Shown here: positions 16,782 to 24,320 of the stretch, in pieces | Layout of the letters: every line of letters starts with the position of its first letter | How positions within the stretch are numbered: position 1 is the first letter of the stretch | Source: Ancylomarina sp. DW003 | GTDB lineage: Bacteria; Bacteroidota; Bacteroidia; Bacteroidales; Marinifilaceae | Reading direction: 5' to 3' | Length of the DNA stretch: 35,127 bases | Assembly (NCBI RefSeq): GCF_029029505.1 | Contig: NZ_JAKJSD010000027.1 | Span: 1-35,127 of the forward strand | Notes under the pieces: generated by a model | Database searches by the model: none | Told to the model about the DNA's origin: nothing | The model's input: the letters and a program-made list of their open reading frames with translations, nothing else | Translations under genes and position numbers: made by a program

Positions 16782-17120
16782 ATGAAGAAATATTTTATTG
16801 CTGGTTTTATTGGACTGGCAATGTGTAGCTGTTCAATTACTCAAACCGTTGTAGAAGCTCCTTCGAGAATTAATATGCCTAAAAATGCCCTATTTATTTC
16901 TCAATCAGGTACCGAATCGAATGTGTTGCAAACACTTATCGATCTGGAGAACAATGAGATGGTTGTTTTGACCTACAATCATGCTAATTTAATGAATGTA
17001 ACAAGAACAGGCATATTTTTAAATCCTAAGGATTACAGGCATTCTGTTGTAAAAGGAACTGATGCTCCTTTTGAGGAGGAAGTAGAACCTCCTAAACCAG
17101 CAACAGATGAAGGTAAATAA
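16782..17120 (+). CDS. Small predicted lipoprotein, unknown function
   Basis: The start was placed at the ATG 16782 (MKKYFIAGFIGLAMCSCS), because only there does a signal sequence appear at the N-terminus. An upstream in-frame ATG at 16695 would overlap the preceding gene and bury it. The 112-residue product has a lipoprotein-type leader with Cys at 15 and 17; C17 after MCS or C15 after LAM could be lipidated. The mature part is hydrophilic, with no motif I recognise, and ends in an acidic, Pro-rich tail (EEEVEPPKPATDEGK). It is probably cotranscribed with the BNR protein and could be a partner at the outer membrane, but this is inference from position only. Confidence 0.75.
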   Translation: MKKYFIAGFIGLAMCSCSITQTVVEAPSRINMPKNALFISQSGTESNVLQTLIDLENNEMVVLTYNHANLMNVTRTGIFLNPKDYRHSVVKGTDAPFEEEVEPPKPATDEGK

Positions 17121-17129
17121 TTAAAGAAT

Positions 17130-17160
17130 AATAGTCTGCATCAAATGGATGCAGACTATT
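17130..17160. terminator. Terminator between the lipoprotein and anti-sigma genes
   Basis: A perfect 13-bp stem AATAGTCTGCATC (17130-17142) / GATGCAGACTATT (17148-17160) has a 5-nt loop and is followed by TATTTTTAT. The two genes converge here, so it may serve both. Confidence 0.88.
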
Positions 17161-17183
17161 TATTTTTATAAACCATATAGATA

Positions 17184-17573
17184 CTATTTCCCTAATTGAT
17201 CTTTAGTTCTGCTCAACAAGAAAGAATCTGCAAGTTGTATTGAAAGTATTGTAAATAGAACAAATACGATCGGGTATTTGAATTTTGTAGCAAAGTTTAG
17301 AAGTGTGTCGGCTTCATCTTTTCCAAAATAAAATAGGAAACCTACAGCGAAACCTAATATAGAGAGTAAACCTAAACTCATCATTAAATGTTTTAATAAT
17401 GCCTCTCTTATTGATTTGCGCTTCTCAACCACTTCGGTAATTTGATCTGCAAAATCCGAAGGAATAGAAAGCTCGAAATCATCTTCCAGGCTTTCCTTCA
17501 GCATCTGATCGATGAGATTCAATTCTTCCAAATCGAATTCATCATTTGTGTATTTATCTTGATTATTTTGCAT
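17184..17573 (-). CDS. Two-TM protein, likely anti-sigma factor for the ECF sigma
   Basis: The 129-residue protein has an acidic cytoplasmic N-terminal half (residues 1-60: EELNLIDQMLKESLEDDFEL then IPSDFADQITEVVEKR) followed by two membrane segments at about 63-84 and 100-120. The gene starts 1 nt after the stop codon of the ECF sigma gene, so they are translationally coupled. The size, the pairing and the 'PSDFADQI..VVEKR' stretch fit small membrane-bound regulators found beside ECF factors in Bacteroidota. It has no HxxxCxxC zinc motif, so it is not a classical ZAS anti-sigma. Role as anti-sigma is inferred from context. Confidence 0.7.
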   Translation of the reverse strand: MQNNQDKYTNDEFDLEELNLIDQMLKESLEDDFELSIPSDFADQITEVVEKRKSIREALLKHLMMSLGLLSILGFAVGFLFYFGKDEADTLLNFATKFKYPIVFVLFTILSIQLADSFLLSRTKDQLGK

Positions 17574-17574
17574 A

Positions 17575-18141
17575 TCAGTTCAATTTATATTTAACTAATT
17601 CGCTTTTTTCAACTAATTCTTTCAATAATTTTCTAGCTCTAAAAATGTAGTTTTTCACTGTCCCTTCAGGTAGCCCGGTTATCTCTACAATTTCTTTATA
17701 GCCCATTTCTTCCAGATGATACAAACTGAGAACTGTTTTGTATTGAGTCGGAAGTTGATCCACCATTTTCCGTACATATGTTTTCAATTCTTTTTTCTCA
17801 ACGATATTCTGAGGATGATCATTTGTTATCATATCAGGATGTATGAATTCACGTTCTGATTCATCAATATCAGTTCCTGTTTTTTTCTTTTTGATATGAT
17901 TGACCGCCACTCGATAAGCTATGGTTGCAATCCAAGTTGATAATTTTGATTCTCCTCTGAACTTGGGGAGCTTTTGATGCACCTTAATAAAAACTTCCTG
18001 ACACACGTCTTCCAAATCTTCCTGACGATTCAATAAACGGGCAGCCACGTGAAATACGAGACGCTCATATTGCTTCACCAAAAACCGAAAGGCCTGTGGA
18101 TTGCCATTACATATTTGGTGTATCAGCTCTTTTTCCTTCAT
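17575..18141 (-). CDS. ECF-type RNA polymerase sigma factor
   Basis: This 188-residue sigma70-family member has only regions 2 and 4. Region 2 covers about 20-87 (RLLNRQEDLEDVCQEVFIKV, then KLSTWIATIAYRVAVNHIKK) and region 4 about 125-176 (LPTQYKTVLSLYHLEEMGYK, then GLPEGTVKNYIFRARKLL, the -35-recognition helix). The ATG at 18141 is the only credible start; the next Met is far inside. A promoter of the type TGCAAC-N18-GTCTAATG lies directly upstream (18151-18182), leaving only 9 bp between the -10 box and the ATG. The same promoter drives the divergent membrane gene. This suggests autoregulation and a two-gene regulon core. The inducing signal is unknown. Confidence 0.93.
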   Translation of the reverse strand: MKEKELIHQICNGNPQAFRFLVKQYERLVFHVAARLLNRQEDLEDVCQEVFIKVHQKLPKFRGESKLSTWIATIAYRVAVNHIKKKKTGTDIDESEREFIHPDMITNDHPQNIVEKKELKTYVRKMVDQLPTQYKTVLSLYHLEEMGYKEIVEITGLPEGTVKNYIFRARKLLKELVEKSELVKYKLN

Positions 18142-18150
18142 TTTCTACTG

Positions 18151-18182
18151 CATTAGACAGTCGCTTGTTAAAATAGGTTGCA
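18151..18182 (-). promoter_or_regulatory. ECF-type promoter of the sigma factor gene
   Basis: On the minus strand TGCAAC (-35, 18177-18182) and GTCTAATG (-10, 18151-18158) are separated by 18 bp. Both boxes and the spacing are identical to the plus-strand promoter at 18306-18337, while the spacers differ. A start 6-8 nt after the -10 box would fall at about 18143-18146, almost on the start codon. Confidence 0.75.
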
Positions 18183-18305
18183 GGAAGTTGATAAAATTTA
18201 TAAAAAATATCGAATGTTTTTTTAGTACTCTTAAAGTTAGGTAATTAAGAAATAAGTTTTGGTGAGTATTAGATTTCTGGTCTGAAAAAAAATATTTAAA
18301 ACTTT

Positions 18306-18337
18306 TGCAACATTTTAAAACGAAGCATGGTCTAATG
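18306..18337 (+). promoter_or_regulatory. ECF-type promoter of the divergent membrane gene
   Basis: TGCAAC (18306-18311) and GTCTAATG (18330-18337) are separated by 18 bp, identical to the sigma-gene promoter on the other strand. The ATG of the membrane gene lies 34 bp after the -10 box, a normal leader length. Confidence 0.75.
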
Positions 18338-18371
18338 AGCAAAACAAATTGAAAAACTAAAAATTAGAGAT

Positions 18372-18743
18372 ATGAATATTGGTGAATTGTTAATGGCTGC
18401 AGTGGTGTTCTTTAGTATCATCACATTTGTAAAAATGATGTCTTCGCACTTTTTGAAAAGAAAGATAATTAAAACAGGTCATTTTGATCGTGCAGAGATT
18501 TTGGATCAGAATACTGAAGTTGAAGTTAAGAAACAAGTGAAGTATGACCAGTTTCCTGCATTAAAATGGGGATTAGTTGCCTTTTTTGGAGGTTTAGGAT
18601 TTATAGCAATGGAAGTTATAGGTATGGAATATCCTATTTTTAAGGAATATAGAAGTGCTATGCCTTATGGAATATTCTTTGTTTCAGTTTCTATTGGCTT
18701 TTTGGCTTATTACTTTATAATGAGTAGGAAAATTAATGAATAG
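18372..18743 (+). CDS. Small membrane protein (DUF6249-like), ECF-linked
   Basis: The 123-residue protein has membrane segments at about 5-25, 65-85 and 97-117. A short basic cytoplasmic stretch follows the first one (KRKIIKTGHFDRAEILDQNT), the pattern seen in DUF6249-type proteins that accompany ECF sigma genes in Bacteroidota. The family assignment is by resemblance and not certain. It is divergent from the sigma/anti-sigma pair and shares their promoter motif, so it is likely a direct target. It might act in envelope stress or signal sensing, but its function is unknown. A strong terminator follows. Confidence 0.7.
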   Translation: MNIGELLMAAVVFFSIITFVKMMSSHFLKRKIIKTGHFDRAEILDQNTEVEVKKQVKYDQFPALKWGLVAFFGGLGFIAMEVIGMEYPIFKEYRSAMPYGIFFVSVSIGFLAYYFIMSRKINE

Positions 18744-18762
18744 AAAAATCTTATGATTACAA

Positions 18763-18796
18763 GAAACCCTCTCAAAATCAATTTTGGGAGGGTTTC
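18763..18796. terminator. Terminator between the membrane gene and the acyl-CoA dehydrogenase gene
   Basis: A 15-bp stem (18763-18777 with 18782-18796) with one G-U-type pair and a 4-nt loop has the core AAACCCTC / GAGGGTTT. The flanking genes converge here. The T-run on the plus side is short (TTTC), so efficiency on that strand is uncertain. Confidence 0.75.
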
Positions 18797-18809
18797 TCGC
18801 ATTATCTAG

Positions 18810-20594
18810 TTAAAAGCAATGTCCATTTTCTTCAATTAATTTTTTCGCAATTTGGCGACGTTCATCTTTAGTGTTTAGTCCGCTATGTTTGGTGAATCGT
18901 TTGATACCAAGAAGCATCATTCTAAGTTCATCACCAGAAGCCAAAGAGTTAAGCGCATCCTTAGCATTCTTATGAATGCGGTCTGCAGCATCGTAAATGA
19001 ATATTTCCACCATTGCTACTTGTTCTTTATAAGTATCAGCATCTTTTGAGTCAATTAGTTTCTGAACTCGTAATAACATTGATTCAGCTAAATAACAATC
19101 CATAATAATGTTTGAGATATTCATTAATATTTCTTGCTCATGACTTAATTTCTGCATAAATTTTTGTGCTGCTGCACCTGCTACCAATAAGGCTGCTTTT
19201 TTGAAATTAGTTACAAGCTTATTCTCTCTAACAAATAAACTTTCATCAGCCTCGCCAAAGTCTGGAATTGCCATTAGTTCTTTTACTACAGCTTGTGAAG
19301 CTGATAAAAGAGGCAATTCATTTTTGAAAGCTTTCCTCAAAAGGAAATCAACAGTAAGCATTCGGTTGATCTCGTTTGTACCTTCAAAAATTCGATTGAT
19401 ACGAGAATCGCGATAAGCTCTTTCCATAGGCGCTTCTGCTGAGTAGCCCATGCCACCATAAATTTGAACACCTTCGTCTACAACAAAGTCAAGGGCTTCT
19501 GAGGCTGAAACTTTAAGAATAGCAGCTTCGGCAGCAAATTCTTTTTGTGCTTGAATGACAGCATCAGATTTTGAAAGGCCTTTTGATATAAACTCGTCTA
19601 TATTATTCTGAATGTCGTTACTGCAACGATATAGAGCTGATTCAACAGCAAACAAACGAATACTTTGCTCAGCCATTTTTGCCTGAATAGCACCAAAGTT
19701 TGCAATTGGCTGACCAAACTGAATTCTTTCATTGGCGTATTTTACAGAATTGTTGATGACATTTTTGCCAGCTCCCAAAACAGCTGCTGCTAATTTAATT
19801 CGACCATTATTCAAAATGTTTAATGCAATTTTGAATCCTTTACCTCTTTTTCCTAGTAAGTTTTCAATTGGTACCGGGCAACCTTCAAAAAACATCATAC
19901 AGGTCGAAGACCCTTTTATTCCCATCTTTTTTTCTTCTTGCCCGAGCTTGATTCCACTGAATGATTTTTCAACGATAAAAGCACTTAAATCTTTATCATC
20001 ATCAATTTTTGCAAAAACGGTATAGACATCAGCAAATCCACCATTGGTGATCCACATTTTTTGTCCGTTTAAAATGTAATGTTTCTTGTCAGCACTTAGT
20101 GTTGCCTTCGATTTCCCCGAGTTAGCATCAGATCCCGAGCCTGGTTCAGTCAAACAATAGGCTCCTTTGAATTCACCACTAGCAAGTTTCGGTAGGTATT
20201 TATTTTTTTGCTCCTCAGTACCATAATATAGAATAGGGAATGTGCCAATACCCACATGTGCGGCATAGGCAACAGCAAATGAACTAAATGTCCCCATTAT
20301 TTCGGTACTAAGCATAGATGTGTTCATATCTTGTCCAAAGCCTTCATATTCTTCGGGAACAGATACGCCTAATAAGCCCAACTCGCCGGCTTTTTCCAGT
20401 AGTTCAACCATCAAGCCTTCTTGTTGATTGTCTATATTATCCAGATTGGGAAGAATCTCTTTTTCCAGAAAATCACTACAGGTTTCTTTAATCATGATTT
20501 GCTCTTCTGAGAATTCTTCAGGAATAAATATGTCTTGAGGCTTGGTCTCTTTTACCAGGAATTCACCGCCTTTGGGATATTTTTTAGTTGTCAT
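18810..20594 (-). CDS. Acyl-CoA dehydrogenase (long-chain/VLCAD-like)
   Basis: This is an FAD enzyme that makes trans-2-enoyl-CoA from acyl-CoA, the first oxidation of beta-oxidation. The 594 residues hold the N-terminal helical domain (about 25-150), the beta domain with the FAD/substrate motif AYCLTEPGSGSDAN (about 150-160), KMWITNGG and the C-terminal helical domain with QIYGGMGYSAEAPMERAYRD and RIFEGTNEINR. The Glu of FEGT is the expected catalytic base. About 170 extra residues follow the core, as in VLCAD/ACAD9-type enzymes, which supports a long-chain preference. It is the last gene of the beta-oxidation operon, 61 bp after the thiolase gene. Confidence 0.93.
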   Translation of the reverse strand: MTTKKYPKGGEFLVKETKPQDIFIPEEFSEEQIMIKETCSDFLEKEILPNLDNIDNQQEGLMVELLEKAGELGLLGVSVPEEYEGFGQDMNTSMLSTEIMGTFSSFAVAYAAHVGIGTFPILYYGTEEQKNKYLPKLASGEFKGAYCLTEPGSGSDANSGKSKATLSADKKHYILNGQKMWITNGGFADVYTVFAKIDDDKDLSAFIVEKSFSGIKLGQEEKKMGIKGSSTCMMFFEGCPVPIENLLGKRGKGFKIALNILNNGRIKLAAAVLGAGKNVINNSVKYANERIQFGQPIANFGAIQAKMAEQSIRLFAVESALYRCSNDIQNNIDEFISKGLSKSDAVIQAQKEFAAEAAILKVSASEALDFVVDEGVQIYGGMGYSAEAPMERAYRDSRINRIFEGTNEINRMLTVDFLLRKAFKNELPLLSASQAVVKELMAIPDFGEADESLFVRENKLVTNFKKAALLVAGAAAQKFMQKLSHEQEILMNISNIIMDCYLAESMLLRVQKLIDSKDADTYKEQVAMVEIFIYDAADRIHKNAKDALNSLASGDELRMMLLGIKRFTKHSGLNTKDERRQIAKKLIEENGHCF

Positions 20595-20655
20595 ATCTGA
20601 GGATTTAAGAGTTCATATTAATTGAAACAGTATTATAGTGTGATTTTATATTTTT

Positions 20656-21831
20656 TTAGAAAACTTCGAATATGCCGGCAGCTCCTTGTCCCGAACCAAC
20701 GCACATACTCACCATGCCGTATTTTTGATTTTGTTTTTTCATTTCATGAATCAGCTGAACACTTAATTTTGCTCCGGTGCAGCCAAGTGGATGGCCTAGT
20801 GCAATGGCGCCACCATTCATATTGGTCATGTCAGGATTGATATTCAATTCTCGCATTACGGCAAGAGCTTGAACAGCGAAAGCTTCATTCAATTCTAATT
20901 GCTCAATCTGATTCATATTTAGACCTGATCTTTTTAAAACTTTTGGAATGGCTGCAACTGGTCCAATTCCCATATGTTTAGGCTCAACACCAGCTACGGC
21001 ATAATTCACAAATCTAGCCAAAGGCTCTACGTTCAGTTCTTTTAGCATTTTCTCTGATACGACTAAAACAAAAGCAGCACCATCTGAAGTTTGTGATGAA
21101 TTCCCAGCCGTGACACTACCTTTTGCATCGAATACGGGACGAAGTTTACTTAAACCTTCTAAACTTGTATCTTTTCGAGGGCCTTCATCTTGTGAAATAA
21201 TGTGTTCTTTATTTTCTAAAACATCATTGCCATTTACAAAATTTTCAATGATTTTTATTGGGACAATTTCTTCTGTGAATCGACCTTTACTAATAGCATC
21301 AATGGCTTTTCGGTGTGAATGAAAGGAGAATTCATCCTGATCTTCACGTGAAATATTATATTCCTTACGCAAAGCCTCGGCAGTAATTCCCATATTCCAA
21401 TACCAATCTGGGTTTGATTTCGCTATATCAAGATTTGGCACAACTCGCCAACCTCCCATAGGAATCATAGACATGGACTCAGCTCCACCAGCGAGAATAC
21501 AATCGGCTAGTCCCATCTCAATTTTCGAAGCCGCAATAGCAATTGATTCCAGTCCTGAAGAACAATAGCGATTGATAGTCATGCCAGGAACACTAACATT
21601 ATTTAGCCCCATAAGAGAAATCATTCGGCCCATATTGAGACCTTGTTCAGCTTCTGGCATGGCATTTCCTACGATTACATCATCAATCTGTGTACTTTCG
21701 ATCATAGGAAAATTCTGCATAATGTCTTGTACGACTCTTGCTGCCATATCATCAGGACGAATAAGTCGTAACTTTCCTTTTTTTGCTTTTCCAACTGCTG
21801 TTCGCTTTGCGGCTATTATATATGCGGTCAT
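20656..21831 (-). CDS. Acetyl-CoA acyltransferase (thiolase)
   Basis: This enzyme cleaves 3-ketoacyl-CoA with CoA, releasing acetyl-CoA, in the last step of each beta-oxidation cycle. The 391 residues show the nucleophile C90 in NRYCSSGLESIA, GGAESMS, NEAFAVQALA, H347 in GGAIALGHPLGCTGA and the second catalytic C377 in CVGSGQGAAGIFE. Length and motifs fit a degradative thiolase (FadA-like), and the operon context with an HAD/ECH fusion supports that over acetoacetyl-CoA synthesis. Spacing to the upstream fusion gene is 51 bp. Confidence 0.95.
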   Translation of the reverse strand: MTAYIIAAKRTAVGKAKKGKLRLIRPDDMAARVVQDIMQNFPMIESTQIDDVIVGNAMPEAEQGLNMGRMISLMGLNNVSVPGMTINRYCSSGLESIAIAASKIEMGLADCILAGGAESMSMIPMGGWRVVPNLDIAKSNPDWYWNMGITAEALRKEYNISREDQDEFSFHSHRKAIDAISKGRFTEEIVPIKIIENFVNGNDVLENKEHIISQDEGPRKDTSLEGLSKLRPVFDAKGSVTAGNSSQTSDGAAFVLVVSEKMLKELNVEPLARFVNYAVAGVEPKHMGIGPVAAIPKVLKRSGLNMNQIEQLELNEAFAVQALAVMRELNINPDMTNMNGGAIALGHPLGCTGAKLSVQLIHEMKKQNQKYGMVSMCVGSGQGAAGIFEVF

Positions 21832-21882
21832 AATTATTTGTGTTATAGGTTGAATACTTGAATCTTAATTGTATTCTTAAAA

Positions 21883-24285
21883 TCAGTTTCGTAGAATTTT
21901 ACCTTTCTGCAATAAGCTTTGCATGCGTTCCAAGGTTTTTTTCTGCTGACAAAGCTTTACAAATGCTTTCCTTTCCAGATTTAAAAGGTAATTTTCTGAA
22001 ACTAATGATGGTTCATTTAACTCACCACCACTTAATACCTTACCTAGTTCGATTGATAAATGTTTATCGTATTCTGAAATAAAATTTCCCACTTGCATGC
22101 CATCAGCGCCCGAATAAACCAGGCCTAAACCTTCTTTTCCCAGTACTTTAATATCCTTTGGAGGAATAGGAGGTATGTAACCTTTCTCAAGCATTAATAA
22201 GGCTGCTTGTTTGGCATATTTTAACTGATGTTTTTTACTCACAACTATTTCGTCAACGTCTTTTCTGAGATACCCTAAATCGAAAGCTTCCCAAGCAGAG
22301 CTTGAAACTTTTGCTTGCCCAATGGTTAGAAATTTATCTCTAAAACGATTGATGCGAACATCATCCGTTTGGATTTCCTTAGATAATCGCAGAGCAAATT
22401 CTTTAGATCCACCACCAGCAGGAATAACGCCTACTCCCAACTCAACTAATCCCATATAGGTTTCAGCATGAGCAATTACTTTATCACAATGCATACTTAT
22501 TTCGCAACCACCGCCAAGTGCCATATTATGTGGTGCTGCTATTACCGGGAATGAAGCATATTTTAATTTGAGCATGGTGTTTTGGAATGTGCGAACGACC
22601 ATGTCAAGTTCTTCATATTCTTGTTCTATAGCGAGCATGAAAACTAAACCAATATTAGCTCCTGCAGAAAAATTATCTCCTTCGTTAGAAATAATGAGAG
22701 CTCTATAACTTTCCTCTGTTAACTCAATAGCTTTGTTGATACCCTGAATAATTTCACTACCAATGGTATTCATTTTAGTATGGAATTCTAAGTTGATTAT
22801 TCCATCTCCCAGATTGAGAATACTACAACCTTCATTTTTCCACAGGGTCTGACTTGAACGAATATTCTTAAGGGAAATAAATTGCTCGGAACCTGGAATT
22901 GTTTTGTGAGCTTTAGAGTCAATATCATAGAACTGACTTAGTCCATCTTTAAGTTGATAGAATTTGGTCTTATTTTCCATCATCTCATAAATCCACTTGG
23001 CAGGTTTCAATCCAAGCTGTTCCATTTGAGGAACTGTTTTTTCCAGTCCAAGACTATCCCATATTTCGAATGGACCAATCTCCCATGCAAAACCTGCGCT
23101 CATGGCTTCATCAATTTTACATAAATCATCAGTAATTTCTGGAATACGATTTGATATGTATGCAAATAAGCCAAAAAATAGCTTTTGATAGAATAAATTG
23201 ACTTTTGAATTTCCTGAAATTAGACTCTTTATTCTCATTGTTAATTCAGGAAGAGCCTTTGCTTTTTCAAACTCAGGAATTTTTAATTTTTGTTTAGCAT
23301 CGTATCCAAACGTGTCCAAGTTTAAACTAAGAATTTCACTTTGTCCGTTTTCACCTTTTACTTTTTTGTAAAAACCTTGTTTTGTTTTGGAACCAAGCCA
23401 TTTTAGTTCCATCATTTTTAGAATGCTTTCCGGAACTTGGAAAGTAGATTTAGATTCATCATTAATCAGAACTTTCTGTAAATTCTGAGCCACAAAAACT
23501 AAGGTGTCGAGTCCAACAACATCGCAAGTTCTGAAGGTTGCAGATTTTGGACGACCGATAATAAGGCCTGTTAATTTATCAATTTCCTGAACAGAGAAAT
23601 CCATTTCTTCCATCAGATGCACAACTGACATCATGGAATAAATTCCAACTCTATTGGCTATGAAGGCAGGTGTATCCTTGCATTCAACAACAGATTTACC
23701 AAGAAAGCGTTCTCCATAATAATTAAGGAAATCAACGACCTCTTGTTTGGTTTCCCTGGTAGGAATTATTTCTAATAATTTTAGATAACGAGGTGGATTA
23801 AAAAAATGAGTTCCACAAAAATATTGCTTGAAATTCTCACTTCTATCCTGAGTTAATATCTGAATAGGTATGCCTGAGGTATTGGTTGTGATTAAAGAGT
23901 TTGTTTTTCTGTAAAGCTCAATTTTTTCGTAAAGGCTCTTTTTTATTTCCAGATTTTCTACAACAACTTCTATCACCCAATCGCAATCGGCAATTTTTGG
24001 GAGATCATCATCAAAATTGCCGAGCTTAATTCGTTTAGCAAATGATTTTTTATAAAGAGGATCTGGTTTTAATTTTAGAGTTCTTGTGAAAAGTTGATTT
24101 GTGATTCTATTTTTCACTTGGGGATGATTCATATCAAGCCCCAGTTTTATTTCTTTTTCGTCGAGTTCTTTTGGTGCGATATCTAATAATAAGACTTGAA
24201 TGCCAATATTGGCAAAATGACAAGCAATTTGAGCTCCCATAACACCTGCGCCAAGTACAGCAACCTTTTTTATTTTGAAATTCAT
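21883..24285 (-). CDS. 3-hydroxyacyl-CoA dehydrogenase / enoyl-CoA hydratase fusion
   Basis: This bifunctional enzyme hydrates enoyl-CoA and oxidises the product to 3-ketoacyl-CoA. In the 800 residues the dehydrogenase comes first: Rossmann motif GAGVMG at 12-17, catalytic GTHFFNPPRYLKLLEII (His and Glu) and the C-terminal dehydrogenase domain to about 470. The crotonase domain follows at about 490-690 with FSAGANI, MALGGGCEISMH and YMGLVELGVGVIPAGGG, retaining both catalytic Glu residues. This order is the reverse of E. coli FadB but normal for Bacteroidota and some other bacteria. It forms an operon with the ligase gene upstream (35 bp) and the thiolase downstream. Confidence 0.95.
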   Translation of the reverse strand: MNFKIKKVAVLGAGVMGAQIACHFANIGIQVLLLDIAPKELDEKEIKLGLDMNHPQVKNRITNQLFTRTLKLKPDPLYKKSFAKRIKLGNFDDDLPKIADCDWVIEVVVENLEIKKSLYEKIELYRKTNSLITTNTSGIPIQILTQDRSENFKQYFCGTHFFNPPRYLKLLEIIPTRETKQEVVDFLNYYGERFLGKSVVECKDTPAFIANRVGIYSMMSVVHLMEEMDFSVQEIDKLTGLIIGRPKSATFRTCDVVGLDTLVFVAQNLQKVLINDESKSTFQVPESILKMMELKWLGSKTKQGFYKKVKGENGQSEILSLNLDTFGYDAKQKLKIPEFEKAKALPELTMRIKSLISGNSKVNLFYQKLFFGLFAYISNRIPEITDDLCKIDEAMSAGFAWEIGPFEIWDSLGLEKTVPQMEQLGLKPAKWIYEMMENKTKFYQLKDGLSQFYDIDSKAHKTIPGSEQFISLKNIRSSQTLWKNEGCSILNLGDGIINLEFHTKMNTIGSEIIQGINKAIELTEESYRALIISNEGDNFSAGANIGLVFMLAIEQEYEELDMVVRTFQNTMLKLKYASFPVIAAPHNMALGGGCEISMHCDKVIAHAETYMGLVELGVGVIPAGGGSKEFALRLSKEIQTDDVRINRFRDKFLTIGQAKVSSSAWEAFDLGYLRKDVDEIVVSKKHQLKYAKQAALLMLEKGYIPPIPPKDIKVLGKEGLGLVYSGADGMQVGNFISEYDKHLSIELGKVLSGGELNEPSLVSENYLLNLERKAFVKLCQQKKTLERMQSLLQKGKILRN

Positions 24286-24320
24286 ATGTGAGATTTTTCG
24301 TGTGTATAGATAAAATGTGA

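Noticed and set aside
18145-18342. 65-residue ORF on the minus strand over the divergent ECF promoters
   Set aside because: It covers both promoters and reads as non-protein-like sequence; the regulatory interpretation explains the region better.
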